The notes beneath the pieces are model-generated. The model did no database searches. It saw only the letters and a list, made by a program, of their open reading frames with translations, and had not been told where the DNA came from. From positions 124,001-188,000 of the forward strand of contig NZ_BSTQ01000002.1 in assembly GCF_030269605.1 (NCBI RefSeq): a stretch of 64,000 nucleotides of DNA, written 5' to 3'. How positions within the stretch are numbered: position 1 is the stretch's first letter; each line of letters starts with the position of its first letter. The translations under genes and the position numbers were made by a program. Of the stretch, positions 49,804 through 58,914 are shown in pieces. The stretch is from Lentzea sp. NBRC 105346. Lineage in GTDB: Bacteria; Actinomycetota; Actinomycetes; Mycobacteriales; Pseudonocardiaceae.

Positions 49804-50811
49804 ATGTTGCGACAAGGGCGCGCGATCGCCGGCGCACGCGCGGATTTCGTCACGGTACTGCTCGGAACGTGGTTCGCCGCCGGGCTTTTCCTGGACGCGT
49901 GGGCGCATTCGAACCTGACCGACCTGGAGTCGTTCTTCACGCCGTGGCACGCGGTCTTCTACTCCGGGTTCTCCGCGACAGGTGCGTGGATCTGCTGGCT
50001 CATCTACCGCAACTACCAGCGCGGCCGCCGGGGGCTGCAGGCCGTTCCCGTCGGGTACGGGCCCGCGGTGGTGGCCCTGCCGGTGTTCGCGGTGATGGGC
50101 GCGCTCGACTTCACGTGGCACTCGACGATCGGCATCGAGACCGACATCGAGATCGTGTTCAGCCCCACGCACCTCGGCCTGGTCTCGGCGATGATGGTGA
50201 TCATGGCGACGCCGCTGCGCACCGCGTGGCTGAACCGCGCGACGGACCGGCCGACGTTCCCCGCCCTGCTGTCGCTGGCGCTGTGCGCGTCGCTCGTGCT
50301 GCTGTTCCTGCCGTACGCCAGTGCGGCGACGTACAACTCCGAGCTGATCGTCCGGATCTACACGTTCATCAAGGGCCAGTCGACGAACGTGGTCGGCAAG
50401 CTGAGCGCATCGATCCTCATCACCAACCTGGTGATGCTGGCACCGCTGCTGTACGCCGCGCGCCGGTGGCGGCTGCCGTTCGGCACGGCCACGCTCCTGC
50501 AGGTCGTGCTGATGTCGCTCACCACGGCGGTCACGGAGTACACGACGATGAGCACGGCCGCCGCGTTCGTGGTGGCCGGTGTGGTCACCGATGTGCTGCT
50601 GCTGAAGCTGCGGCCGTCCGAGGAGCGGGTGACCCAGTTCCGGCTCTTCGGGTTCCTCACGCCGCTCGTGACTTGGTACCTGTACTTCGCGTCGGCGATC
50701 ATCGCGACCGGCCGGTTCCCGAGTGTCACCGAGATGTGGACCGGCGCGCCCCTCGTCGCCGCGTTCGCCGGGCTGCTGCTGGCCGTCGTGATGGTGCCGG
50801 GCCGCCGGTGA
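49804..50811 (+). CDS. Polytopic membrane protein, first gene of a three-gene membrane operon
   Basis: The 335-residue protein has about eight hydrophobic segments. Conserved-looking His residues sit at the membrane ends (DAWAHSNL, FFTPWHAVFYSG, DFTWHSTIGIETDIEIVFSPTHLG), which suggests metal binding. I do not recognise a named function. GTG at 49756 is an alternative start. The end overlaps the next start (GTGA). Confidence 0.7.
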   Translation: MLRQGRAIAGARADFVTVLLGTWFAAGLFLDAWAHSNLTDLESFFTPWHAVFYSGFSATGAWICWLIYRNYQRGRRGLQAVPVGYGPAVVALPVFAVMGALDFTWHSTIGIETDIEIVFSPTHLGLVSAMMVIMATPLRTAWLNRATDRPTFPALLSLALCASLVLLFLPYASAATYNSELIVRIYTFIKGQSTNVVGKLSASILITNLVMLAPLLYAARRWRLPFGTATLLQVVLMSLTTAVTEYTTMSTAAAFVVAGVVTDVLLLKLRPSEERVTQFRLFGFLTPLVTWYLYFASAIIATGRFPSVTEMWTGAPLVAAFAGLLLAVVMVPGRR

Positions 50812-51578
50812 TCGTGCTCGTTCTGGTGCTGTTGCTGGCTTTTCCGCCACCAGCACACGCGCACGCCGGCGGGCTGACGCCGCGCGACCAGCTGACCGAG
50901 GTGGTGTCCGTCGACCCGCCGCTGCCCGGTGTCGGGGTGCGGATGGTGAACCACGGCACGCAGCTGGAGATCCGCAACGACGGGACGGCCGCGCTGCCGA
51001 TCGGCGGCCGGACGGTGAAACCCGGTGAGACGTCCCGGTTCCGCGACGACCGCACCACCGCGGACCGCTGGGACATCGCCCTCGGTACGTCCGTGGTGCA
51101 CGGCAGGACCACGACGTTCCCGCCGCCGAACACCGTGCTGTGGCTGCTGATCACCGTGCTGGTGGCCGGTTCCGCCGTGGTGCTCAGCCGTGGTCTCGTC
51201 CTGCTCGGGGTCGGCACGGTCGTGGTGGCGGGCGCGAACGTGGCGCACGCGTTCGGCTCGGTGTTCGCGGTCACCGGCGGGGAGTTCCTGCCGTTGTTCT
51301 TCGGCGCGAGCGGCGTCGGGCTGGTGTGCTGGCCGCTGGCCGTGCTGTGCCTGGTCGCCGGGGTACGGCGCAGGCCCGCGACCGCGTTCGTCGCCGCGAT
51401 CGTCGGCGCGATGCTCGTCGTGGCAGGCGTTCCGGACTTCGACAGCTTCCGGTTCTCGCAGCTGCCGTTCGCGTGGAGCGCGACGCTGGACCGGGCTCTG
51501 GTCGCCGCCACGCTCGGCGGCGGCCTCGCCCTCGCGATCGGCGGGTTCGCCCGGATGAGAAGGGATACCGCACAGTGA
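50808..51578 (+). CDS. Exported protein with membrane C-terminus, second gene of the membrane operon
   Basis: The 256-residue protein has a signal peptide followed by AHAHAGG, so cleavage could leave a His at or near the new N-terminus. A beta-rich outer domain comes first (IRNDGTAALPIGGRTVKPG), then about five membrane segments. The arrangement recalls copper-handling CopC-type N-termini, which is a guess. Coupled by GTGA on both sides. Confidence 0.7.
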   Translation: MIVLVLVLLLAFPPPAHAHAGGLTPRDQLTEVVSVDPPLPGVGVRMVNHGTQLEIRNDGTAALPIGGRTVKPGETSRFRDDRTTADRWDIALGTSVVHGRTTTFPPPNTVLWLLITVLVAGSAVVLSRGLVLLGVGTVVVAGANVAHAFGSVFAVTGGEFLPLFFGASGVGLVCWPLAVLCLVAGVRRRPATAFVAAIVGAMLVVAGVPDFDSFRFSQLPFAWSATLDRALVAATLGGGLALAIGGFARMRRDTAQ

Positions 51579-52618
51579 ACCTGGCGCACGGCGTCGGCGA
51601 ACGCCACGGCCTGCCGCTGCCGCTGGACCTCGTCCTGCAGGCCGCCGCGATCGCCCTGCTGGTGTCGTTCCTCGGGCTCGGCCTGCTGTGGAAGCGGCCG
51701 CGGTTCACGGAGACGGTCGACGACGAGGGCCGTGACCGGTGGCCGGTTCGGTTGATCGTCCTCATCGGACTGCTGCTCGTGCCCGCGCATCACTGGCCGC
51801 ACCTGGTGTTCGTGGCGCTGTGGGTGGGCGTGGCGGTGCTGTCGATGCTGCTCGGCCCGGTCTGGCGGGTGCTGAACCCGTTGCGGCTCGCGGCGCGGTT
51901 CTCGTTCAACCGGGCCTACCCGGAACGCCTCGGACACTGGCCGGCCGCGGTCACGCTGCTCGCCTTCGCGTGGGTCGAGCACGTGGAACCCCATGCGCTG
52001 CCGTGGTTCCTCCTCGGCTATGTGATCGTCAACGTCGCGGGCGGTGTCGTGTACGGGCCCACGTGGTTCGCCCGCGCGGACGGCTTCGAGGTCTACTCGA
52101 CGTTGCTCGGACGCCTGTCCCCCATGCACGGCAACCCGTTCCGGCGGCTGATGAGCACGCCGGTGCGGCCGGGACTGGTCGCGGTGATCGCGGTGCAGCT
52201 CGGTGCGACCGCGTTCGACGCCATCGGCGGTGGCGGCACGGCCGGGCTGCTGCTGGCGGTCGTGATCGTGGCGGGCAGCTACCTGCTGTGCACGCAGTTG
52301 CTCGGCGGACCGCTGGCGCACTCGCTGATCCCGATCGTGGCCGGGTACGTGGTGGCGCACTACTACTCGCTGCTGGTCGTCGAGGGCCAGCGGATGTTCG
52401 GCGTACATCACCCGGACGAGACGCTGGTGGCGCCCGGAACCGTGGCCGCCGTGCAGATCGTCGCGGTGCTCACCGGGCACGTTCTGGCCGTGATCGCCGC
52501 GCACGACCGGACCATCGCGCTGCTGCCGAAGCAGCGGCACCTGACGGGCCAGGTGCCGCTGCTTCTGCTGATGGTCGGCTACACCGCGGGCGGACTCGCG
52601 CTGCTATTCGCAGGTTAG
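51575..52618 (+). CDS. Fenitrothion-hydrolase-like membrane protein
   Basis: The 347-residue protein has about nine membrane segments. The start HGVGERHGLPLPLDLVLQAA followed by FLGLGLLWKRPRF is the pattern I know from actinobacterial proteins annotated as fenitrothion hydrolase; that name rests on distant similarity, and the natural role is unknown. Several His pairs (PAHHWPH, WVEHVEPHA, VHHPDE) suggest metal. It ends 15 bp inside the convergent GH97 gene. Confidence 0.65.
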   Translation: MNLAHGVGERHGLPLPLDLVLQAAAIALLVSFLGLGLLWKRPRFTETVDDEGRDRWPVRLIVLIGLLLVPAHHWPHLVFVALWVGVAVLSMLLGPVWRVLNPLRLAARFSFNRAYPERLGHWPAAVTLLAFAWVEHVEPHALPWFLLGYVIVNVAGGVVYGPTWFARADGFEVYSTLLGRLSPMHGNPFRRLMSTPVRPGLVAVIAVQLGATAFDAIGGGGTAGLLLAVVIVAGSYLLCTQLLGGPLAHSLIPIVAGYVVAHYYSLLVVEGQRMFGVHHPDETLVAPGTVAAVQIVAVLTGHVLAVIAAHDRTIALLPKQRHLTGQVPLLLLMVGYTAGGLALLFAG

Positions 52619-55153
52619 CCGCGCGTCACCCCAGGTGGCGTGGTCGAGGCTCGTCCCGTCACCGCCGTCGGACACCTTGAGCGTCAACGACTTCACGCCG
52701 GTGACGTCCGCGGTGATCGGCAGTGCCTGGTCCGTCGACTTCAGCACCGGGCTCTCGTAGAGCACCCTGCCGTCGCCGATGACGGTGAAGACGACCGTGC
52801 CGCCCTGACCCGCGGCGCGGTCGACGCGGCCGTCGACCTCGTCGTCCACGCCGACCGTGGCCTGGAAGGACTTGCAGGTGCCCAGTGCGAGCGTCACCTC
52901 GTTCGGCGAGGCGACCCCGAGGCCCTTGCCGAACCGCCGGCCACCGGTCGTCAGGGTGTTGCCCTCGATCGACAGGTCGGTGCCCTGGACGTAGGACTGC
53001 CCGGCGGGCAACGGTTTCCACACGTGCGTCCGCACGGCCCGCTCGGACTGGTAGCGGGCGAGCCAGTGCAGCTCGGGCCGGAACTCCGCGATCACCGGCA
53101 CGTCCGTCAGGCCCACCACCGGGTCCGGGCCGACGGTGACCGTCCAGGTGCCGTTGATCGAAGCGCCGGGCAGCAACCGGGGCGTGCGCACCGGGCCTTG
53201 GGCGGCGCGCCAGCCCGCAGGCAGCTTCGGCGCGAACTCCACGTCCCACAACGCCTTCGGGCCGGTGTTGGTGAACGTGCCGGCGACCTGGAACGACTGT
53301 CCGGGTTGGACGGACGCCTGCTCCGGGGTCGTGGTCACCGTCGTCGGCGGGACGCCATGCGTCGGCCGTGCACAGGTGTCCGCGACCGGCCGGCACACCA
53401 GCGCGACGAACCCGCCGTCCTTCGCCACCGGAACGGTGATCTTTTCCGACGTCACCTGGGTTTCCTTGACCAGACCGGCGTCGCCGTCCCTGATCACCTC
53501 GACGAGCCACTTGCCCGGACCGAGCGCCGGCACGTCGAGCGTGCGTGCGGCACCGGAGACGGCGCCGCCGACGAACCACCGGTCACCGCTGCGCCGCGCG
53601 AGCACCGCGCTCTCGGTCGGGCGCCCGGAGATGAGCTTGGTGTCGTCCCAAGCGGTCGGCGTCTGCTCCAGGAACCAGCGGGCCAGCGGCCGCGCGTCGT
53701 AGGAGTCGGGGCGCCCGGCCAGGTTCTGCACACCGGACTCGAACAGCACCGAGAGCGCCAGCTCGCCGCCGTCGGTGTTGCTGCGGTTGGTGCGGTGGAA
53801 CGCGCCGGGCGTGTAGTCCATGCCGCCCACCACGTTGCGGGTGAACGGCAACGCCGTGAGATGCGAGGTGGTGACGCCGGTGGACTTCTCGGCGCCGTGC
53901 ACGGCCTCGACGGTCATCACGTGCGGCCACGTCCGGTGGTAGCCGTGCGGAATGACCGCGCCGTGGAAGTTGAGCAGGAAGTGCAGCTTCGCGGTCTCCG
54001 GCAGGATCTCGTCGTACCAGCGGTAGCGCTCCTGGCCGTCGGAGTCCATGAAGTCGATCTTCAACCCCTGCACGCCCCAATCGTGCAGCAACGGCAGGAA
54101 GTTCGCGCGCTTCTCGACGGTGTCGACGCTGCTGAACCGCACCCACGTGTGGATGCCGACGCCACGGCCCTTCGCGTACCGGACGAGCTCGGGCATCCAG
54201 CTCGTGGTGCGCCAGTTCGGATCGTCGTACCAGCCCGCGTCCACCACGACGTACGGCCAGCCGCGCGCCGCCGCGTAGTCCACGAACCCCTTCTGCTGCA
54301 CGAGGTTCTGCTGCGTGGACCGGCCACCCGCGATCCACGTCCACACCGCCGGTCCGGGCTTGATCCACGACGTGTCGCTCACTTTGGACTTCGGCGCCAG
54401 GTCGTCGATCAGCGTGCTCTCGGTCACGGTGGCCAGGCTGCCGACGATCATCGCGCGCCACGGTGTGCTGAGCGGCTTGTCGACCAGGACCTTGTCGTCC
54501 CACAGCTTGATCTGAAAGTTCCCGTTGCCGGTGTGCACCAAGTGCCCGCCGGAGTATCGTCCGTCCACATCGGACTCGCTGAGGAACAGGTAGTTCCCGC
54601 CGACGTCGAACAGCGCGGGGTGCATGAACTCCGCGAGCTCCACTCCCCCGGCCTGGTACTGGATGAACGGGTTCTCGTAGTCGCGCCTGAACTTCGCGAG
54701 CCACGCCGTGGCGTCCGCGGGCACCTTGAACGCCGAGCTCTCCTTCAGCACGTTGCCCGTGTGCTGCGGCAGCACATAGCGGTATGCGACGCCGTCCCGT
54801 GACGTGCGCACGACGAGGTCGAGCCGCGCGCCCTGCGGGTTCTCGTACTGGTAGGTGGTCTCGGTGGCGTTGACGAACCGGTCCAGTCGCTTGCCGACCG
54901 TCGCCCGGTACCTCTCGACGACCTTGCGCTGCGTACGGCCCACCCTGGTGAGGCCCTGCGACAGGTCGGCGCGTTCGGTGACGATGCCGACCGGCGACGG
55001 TTCCAGCACCGTCTTGCCGTTGTTCGTCACCGACAGCGTGACCGCGCCGCCGGTATCGCTCACGATCGCTTGTGGCCCAGCGGGTTCGGCTTGCGCGGGC
55101 ACGACAACGAACCCGGCCAGCAGGATCCCCAGGGCCAGCGTTCTCACCGCCAC
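52604..55153 (-). CDS. Secreted GH97 glycosidase with NEW3 and NPCBM domains
   Basis: The protein has 849 residues. I chose GTG at 55153 because GAGGGGAG lies six bases upstream and the signal peptide (VAVRTLALGILLAGFVVVPAQA) begins there. The catalytic part follows the GH97 pattern (AVWTWIAGGRSTQQN, VVVDAGWYDD, GLKIDFMDSDGQERYRWYDE, NFHGAVIPHG), an alpha-glucosidase or alpha-galactosidase family. A NEW3 domain (about 610-700) and a C-terminal NPCBM galactose-binding domain (about 720-849) follow. It acts outside the cell on alpha-linked sugars. Confidence 0.9.
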   Translation of the reverse strand: MAVRTLALGILLAGFVVVPAQAEPAGPQAIVSDTGGAVTLSVTNNGKTVLEPSPVGIVTERADLSQGLTRVGRTQRKVVERYRATVGKRLDRFVNATETTYQYENPQGARLDLVVRTSRDGVAYRYVLPQHTGNVLKESSAFKVPADATAWLAKFRRDYENPFIQYQAGGVELAEFMHPALFDVGGNYLFLSESDVDGRYSGGHLVHTGNGNFQIKLWDDKVLVDKPLSTPWRAMIVGSLATVTESTLIDDLAPKSKVSDTSWIKPGPAVWTWIAGGRSTQQNLVQQKGFVDYAAARGWPYVVVDAGWYDDPNWRTTSWMPELVRYAKGRGVGIHTWVRFSSVDTVEKRANFLPLLHDWGVQGLKIDFMDSDGQERYRWYDEILPETAKLHFLLNFHGAVIPHGYHRTWPHVMTVEAVHGAEKSTGVTTSHLTALPFTRNVVGGMDYTPGAFHRTNRSNTDGGELALSVLFESGVQNLAGRPDSYDARPLARWFLEQTPTAWDDTKLISGRPTESAVLARRSGDRWFVGGAVSGAARTLDVPALGPGKWLVEVIRDGDAGLVKETQVTSEKITVPVAKDGGFVALVCRPVADTCARPTHGVPPTTVTTTPEQASVQPGQSFQVAGTFTNTGPKALWDVEFAPKLPAGWRAAQGPVRTPRLLPGASINGTWTVTVGPDPVVGLTDVPVIAEFRPELHWLARYQSERAVRTHVWKPLPAGQSYVQGTDLSIEGNTLTTGGRRFGKGLGVASPNEVTLALGTCKSFQATVGVDDEVDGRVDRAAGQGGTVVFTVIGDGRVLYESPVLKSTDQALPITADVTGVKSLTLKVSDGGDGTSLDHATWGDARLTCE

Positions 55154-55232
55154 GGACGGCTCCCCTCGTGGTCCGGGGCGGCGGCCACCCGGAGACATCC
55201 AATGAATCCGGAACCTATGTCGGCGATTTCGC

Positions 55233-55706
55233 TCAGGTCAAGGGCATGTAACAAGCCTGAGCGAGGTGCTTCACGAAGAAGTGCTCCGCATAGAGCTTGT
55301 CGTGGTACGGGTCAACCTCCAGGTACCCGTGTCGCGCATACAGCGCGCGGGCTTCCACGAGGTCATTACGGGTGTCGAGGCGAATCTTCGTGATCCCCAG
55401 CCCCACCGCCGCGGTCTCGACCGCGTTCAGCAGCACGCCCCCGCCGCCCAGGCCGCGGTGCGACTCCCGGACGTACATCCGGGTCAGCTCCCCCACGCCC
55501 GGTTCGACGATCCGCATGCCCAGACATCCGACGGGCTCGCCGTCCCACGACGCCTCGACGTACACGGGCAGCACCTCGTCGTCCATCTCCTGCTCGACCT
55601 CGGCGATCGTCGCCGGGCGCCCGTAGTAGCGGCCGATGATGTCCGTCAGGTACTCGCGGGTGAGCGCGGGACGAAAGGAGTCGGCGGGGGCAACAGTCCA
55701 AGTCAC
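55233..55706 (-). CDS. GNAT-family acetyltransferase
   Basis: The protein has 157 residues. GTG at 55706 has GGGGAGGGTGG upstream, which favours it over starts further up that would run into the palindrome. Motifs are LTRMYVRESHRGLGGGGVLLNAVE and ALYARHGYLEVDPY. It acetylates an unknown amine. Leftward, following the kinase gene after a hairpin. Confidence 0.85.
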   Translation of the reverse strand: MTWTVAPADSFRPALTREYLTDIIGRYYGRPATIAEVEQEMDDEVLPVYVEASWDGEPVGCLGMRIVEPGVGELTRMYVRESHRGLGGGGVLLNAVETAAVGLGITKIRLDTRNDLVEARALYARHGYLEVDPYHDKLYAEHFFVKHLAQACYMPLT

Positions 55707-55760
55707 CGCGCCACCCTCCCCGAGCCCCGTCCCTTCGCGCGACCGAATAACGGCAGCGAC

Positions 55761-55815
55761 TGCTATGGGGGGAGCTTTCCAAGCGCCCAGCGCTTGGAAA
55801 GCTCCCCCCATAGCA
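55761..55815. repeat. 55-nt perfect palindrome downstream of the Ser/Thr kinase gene
   Basis: Two 26-base arms (55761-55786 and 55790-55815, outer bases TGCTATGGGG) enclose the loop CCA. It lies one base after the kinase stop and may end its transcript. It is the same element as the one inside the PfaC-like gene at 13999-14053. Confidence 0.8.
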
Positions 55816-55816
55816 C

Positions 55817-57127
55817 TCAGCGGGGGTCGTAGGAGCGAGGCAAATACCAGGCCAGCGCGGCCCGCAGCTCCGCCACGTCACGCTCCCGCCTGCGCCTGGA
55901 CCGTTCGTGCGCCACGGGATACACGCGCACGCCGCCGTGGTGCGCGCGGAAGAACCGGCGCTGCACCGGTTCCTTCAGCCACACCACGAGCCACGGGCGG
56001 CGCCGGTGCGGCACCACCCGTACGCGCGCGAGCTCGTACCACCAGTACTGCTTGAACGCTCCCGCACGGGTGATCGCGACACCCTCGCGGCTGACCTCTA
56101 ACGACACCTTGCGCCGCACCGCGATGCTGAAAAACCGCGCGGCGCGGATCATCAGCACGACGAACGCGGCGATCGCGAGCAGCTGCGTGGCGCCGTTCGC
56201 ACGAGCGGCCGGGTCGGCGATCGCGGCGGCGAGCAGGGCCGCGAACAGGTTCACGCCACCCCAGAACACCGGCACGAGGCGCGACGTCGTGAACCGCGCG
56301 CCCGGCGGGGTGTCCGCCGGCTTCACCAGCACCTTGGTGGCGGGCTTGAGCAGCTTGGTGAGCTCGGCGGGCTCCGGTCGGCGCGCCGGGTCGCGCTGCA
56401 GGCAGCGGGACACGAGCGGGCGCAGGGACGCCGGCACGCCGTCGAGGTCCGGCGAACCGTGCACCGCGCGGTACAGCATCGAGGCGGTGGCGCCCTCGCC
56501 GAACGGGCCGCGGCCGGTGCAGGCGTAGACGAGCACCGCGCCGAGCGAGAACACGTCCGACGCCGGGCCGATCTCGTGGCCGGTGATCTGCTCCGGGGAC
56601 AGGAATCCCGGCGTGCCGAACACCATGCCCGTCTCGGTCAGCGCGGAGTGCTCGAGTGCGCGCGAGATGCCGAAGTCGATCACGCGCGGGCCGTCGGCGC
56701 CGAGCAGGACGTTGGAGGGCTTGAGGTCCCGGTGCACCAGGCCGGCGCGGTGGATCGCGGTCAACGCGTCGGCGAGTCCGAGTGCAAGGCGGCGGACGTC
56801 GGCCTCCGGCAGCGGGCCGTTCGACTCGACGGCCTCCTGCAGGTTCGGGCCCGGCACGTACTGCGTGGCCATCCACGGGCGCGGGGCGCGGGTGTCGAAG
56901 TCGACGACGGCCGCGGTCGCGACACCGCCGACGGCCCGCGCCATCTCCACCTCACGGCGGAACCGTTCGCGGAACCGGGGGTCGTCGGCCAGCTCGGCGC
57001 GGGCGACCTTGACGGCCACGTGCCTGCCGTCCGGGGTCTGGCCGAGGTAGACCGTGCCCATGGCGCCCCGACCCAGCCTGCTGACGAGCAGGTACTGGCC
57101 GATGTGCTGGGGCTGATCCACCTTCAC
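55817..57127 (-). CDS. Membrane Ser/Thr protein kinase with a PH-like C-terminal region
   Basis: The protein has about 436 residues. The kinase domain (about 8-260) has the loop LGRGAMGTVYLG, the lysine in VAVKVAR, the catalytic HRDLKPSNVLL and DFGISRA. Two membrane segments follow (VFWGGVNLFAALLAAAI; LLAIAAFVVLMI), then a cytoplasmic beta-rich tail (SLEVSREGVAITRAGAF, WWYELARVRVVPH) rather than the usual outside PASTA sensor. The start at GTG 57127 is uncertain; GTG 57121 has GGTGAAG before it. Divergent from corA with 54 bp between. Confidence 0.85.
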   Translation of the reverse strand: MKVDQPQHIGQYLLVSRLGRGAMGTVYLGQTPDGRHVAVKVARAELADDPRFRERFRREVEMARAVGGVATAAVVDFDTRAPRPWMATQYVPGPNLQEAVESNGPLPEADVRRLALGLADALTAIHRAGLVHRDLKPSNVLLGADGPRVIDFGISRALEHSALTETGMVFGTPGFLSPEQITGHEIGPASDVFSLGAVLVYACTGRGPFGEGATASMLYRAVHGSPDLDGVPASLRPLVSRCLQRDPARRPEPAELTKLLKPATKVLVKPADTPPGARFTTSRLVPVFWGGVNLFAALLAAAIADPAARANGATQLLAIAAFVVLMIRAARFFSIAVRRKVSLEVSREGVAITRAGAFKQYWWYELARVRVVPHRRRPWLVVWLKEPVQRRFFRAHHGGVRVYPVAHERSRRRRERDVAELRAALAWYLPRSYDPR

Positions 57128-57181
57128 CGGTTCGAGGGTAGCGAACGGCGGGGTGCGTAGTTCTACGTATCTTTGTCGGTC

Positions 57182-58138
57182 ATGGCCCGGTCTCGGCTTT
57201 ACCGCAACGGCGAACTCGTCGAAGAGGACTTCCCGCTGGAACGCGTCGCATCGTTGTCGCGGGCGCCGGAAAACGTCGTCTGGTACGACCTCTGCCAGCC
57301 CTCCGACGACGAGATCGAACTGATCAGCGCAGAGCTGGGCCTGCACGAACTCGCCGTCGAGGACGCGTTCGGCGATCACCAGCGGCCCAAGCTCGACCGC
57401 TATCCGTCACACCTGTTCCTGACCGTATACGCGGTGCGCTACGACGAGTCCGGCATCGCCAAGACCGAGATCGACGTGTTCCTCACCGATCGGGCGATGA
57501 TCACCGTTCGGGGGAACCCCGATTTCGAGTTCACCGGAGTGTTGCGGAACTGGGATCGGGGCGCGTCACTCGCGCGCAGCGGCGTGGGATTCCTGTTGCA
57601 CGGCCTGCTCGACAACGTCGTCGACACCCACTACGCGGCCGCGCAGCAGCTCGACGACGACCTCGAGGAGCTGGAAGACCTGGTGTTCGAGGAACGGCCG
57701 CACCTCGGCCGGCGGGCGCTGCGGCTGCGGCGCAACCTCACGCTGCTGCGCCGGGTCGCGTTGCCGATGCGCGAGGTGCTCGGGTCGCTGATGCACCGCG
57801 ACCACCAGGTCGTCGACGAGCAGATGATGCCGTACTACCAGGACGTCAAGGACCACGCGCTGTTCACGTTCGAGCTGACGGAGTCCATGCGCGAGCTGGT
57901 CTCGTCGCTGCGCGAGTCCGAGCTGAACGTGCAGTCCAACCGGCTGAACCTGATCATGAAGAAGGTGACGAGCTGGGCGGCGATCATCGCCGTGCCCACC
58001 GCGATCAGCGGCTACTACGGCATGAACGTGCCGTATCCGGGGTTCGGCCAGCCCTGGGGTTTCTGGGGATCGACCGTCGCGATCATTCTGCTTTCGGTCT
58101 ATCTGTATGCGATGTTCAAACGACGTGATTGGCTGTGA
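57182..58138 (+). CDS. corA: CorA-family magnesium/cobalt transporter
   Basis: The 318-residue protein has a long soluble N-terminal domain (PENVVWYDLCQPSDDEI) and a coiled helix region (QLDDDLEELEDLVFEE). Two C-terminal membrane segments follow, with the signature YGMN between them (SGYYGMNVPYPG). It forms a pentameric Mg2+ channel. ATG at 57182 is chosen; TTG at 57173 is possible. The region before it has TACGTAT, a possible -10, so the mRNA may be nearly leaderless. Confidence 0.92.
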   Translation: MARSRLYRNGELVEEDFPLERVASLSRAPENVVWYDLCQPSDDEIELISAELGLHELAVEDAFGDHQRPKLDRYPSHLFLTVYAVRYDESGIAKTEIDVFLTDRAMITVRGNPDFEFTGVLRNWDRGASLARSGVGFLLHGLLDNVVDTHYAAAQQLDDDLEELEDLVFEERPHLGRRALRLRRNLTLLRRVALPMREVLGSLMHRDHQVVDEQMMPYYQDVKDHALFTFELTESMRELVSSLRESELNVQSNRLNLIMKKVTSWAAIIAVPTAISGYYGMNVPYPGFGQPWGFWGSTVAIILLSVYLYAMFKRRDWL

Positions 58139-58914
58139 GCATGATCGAGGTCGCTCCAGATCCAAACTTCGGCGGGCTCGCCGTGATCACCATCTCGGCA
58201 CCGCCGCTCAACCTGTACACGCCCGAGCTGGATGCCGCTTTCCACACCGCGCTGGACTCCCTCGGCGACGCGCGGGCGTTGCTGATCCGCGCTTCCGGAC
58301 GTGTGGTCAGCGGCGGCGTCGACGTGTCCGTGTTCGCGGCCCAGGAGTCCGCGATCGCGGCCCGCGACCTGTTCGACCGGATGCTGGTGCTGCCCAAGCG
58401 CATCGCGGCGCTGGAGATCCCGACCGTGTTCGCCGCGCACGCCCTGTGCCTGACGTGGGCGTTCGAGGTCGCAGTGGCGTGCGACATCATCCTGGCCGCC
58501 GAGTCGGCCTCGTTCGGTCTCGTCGAGAAGGTCATCGGCCTGACGCCGACGATGGGCGGCACCCAGCGCCTCGCCGCGCGGGCGGGCGTCGGGCGCGCGG
58601 CGGAGTTCGTGATGACCGGCGACCGGTACTCCGCTGCGACTTTGGAGCGGTGGAACGTGGTGAACCGCGTGCTGCCCGACGAGGGATTCGACGACGCCGC
58701 CCGCTCGTACGCCCAGAGCCTCGCCTCGGGACCTACGCGCGCGCACGCCGCGACCAAGCAGGTGCTGCGGCACTTCGAACACGGCGGCGTCGCCGAGGCC
58801 GACGCACACGTCACGTCGATCGCGGGGGCCCTGTTCGACACCGAGGACCTGCGCGGTGCCGTCCAGTCGTTCCTGACCGACGGGCCGGGCAAGGCTTCCT
58901 TCAGCGGTCGGTGA
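58135..58914 (+). CDS. Enoyl-CoA hydratase/isomerase family protein
   Basis: The 259-residue crotonase-fold protein has ALLIRASGRVVSGGVDVSVF, ALEIPTVFAAHALCLTWAFEVAVACDIILAA and GLTPTMGGTQRLAAR, although the second catalytic glutamate of true hydratases is not obvious. GTG 58135 overlaps the corA stop; ATG 58141 is an alternative. It acts on an acyl-CoA that cannot be named. It overlaps the end of the convergent SLATT-like gene by 14 bp. Confidence 0.85.
   Translation: MSMIEVAPDPNFGGLAVITISAPPLNLYTPELDAAFHTALDSLGDARALLIRASGRVVSGGVDVSVFAAQESAIAARDLFDRMLVLPKRIAALEIPTVFAAHALCLTWAFEVAVACDIILAAESASFGLVEKVIGLTPTMGGTQRLAARAGVGRAAEFVMTGDRYSAATLERWNVVNRVLPDEGFDDAARSYAQSLASGPTRAHAATKQVLRHFEHGGVAEADAHVTSIAGALFDTEDLRGAVQSFLTDGPGKASFSGR

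Noticed and set aside
55707-55811. Upstream start for the GNAT gene reading into the palindrome
   Set aside because: It would translate one arm of the hairpin; GTG 55706 has a strong ribosome site and begins at the conserved domain.
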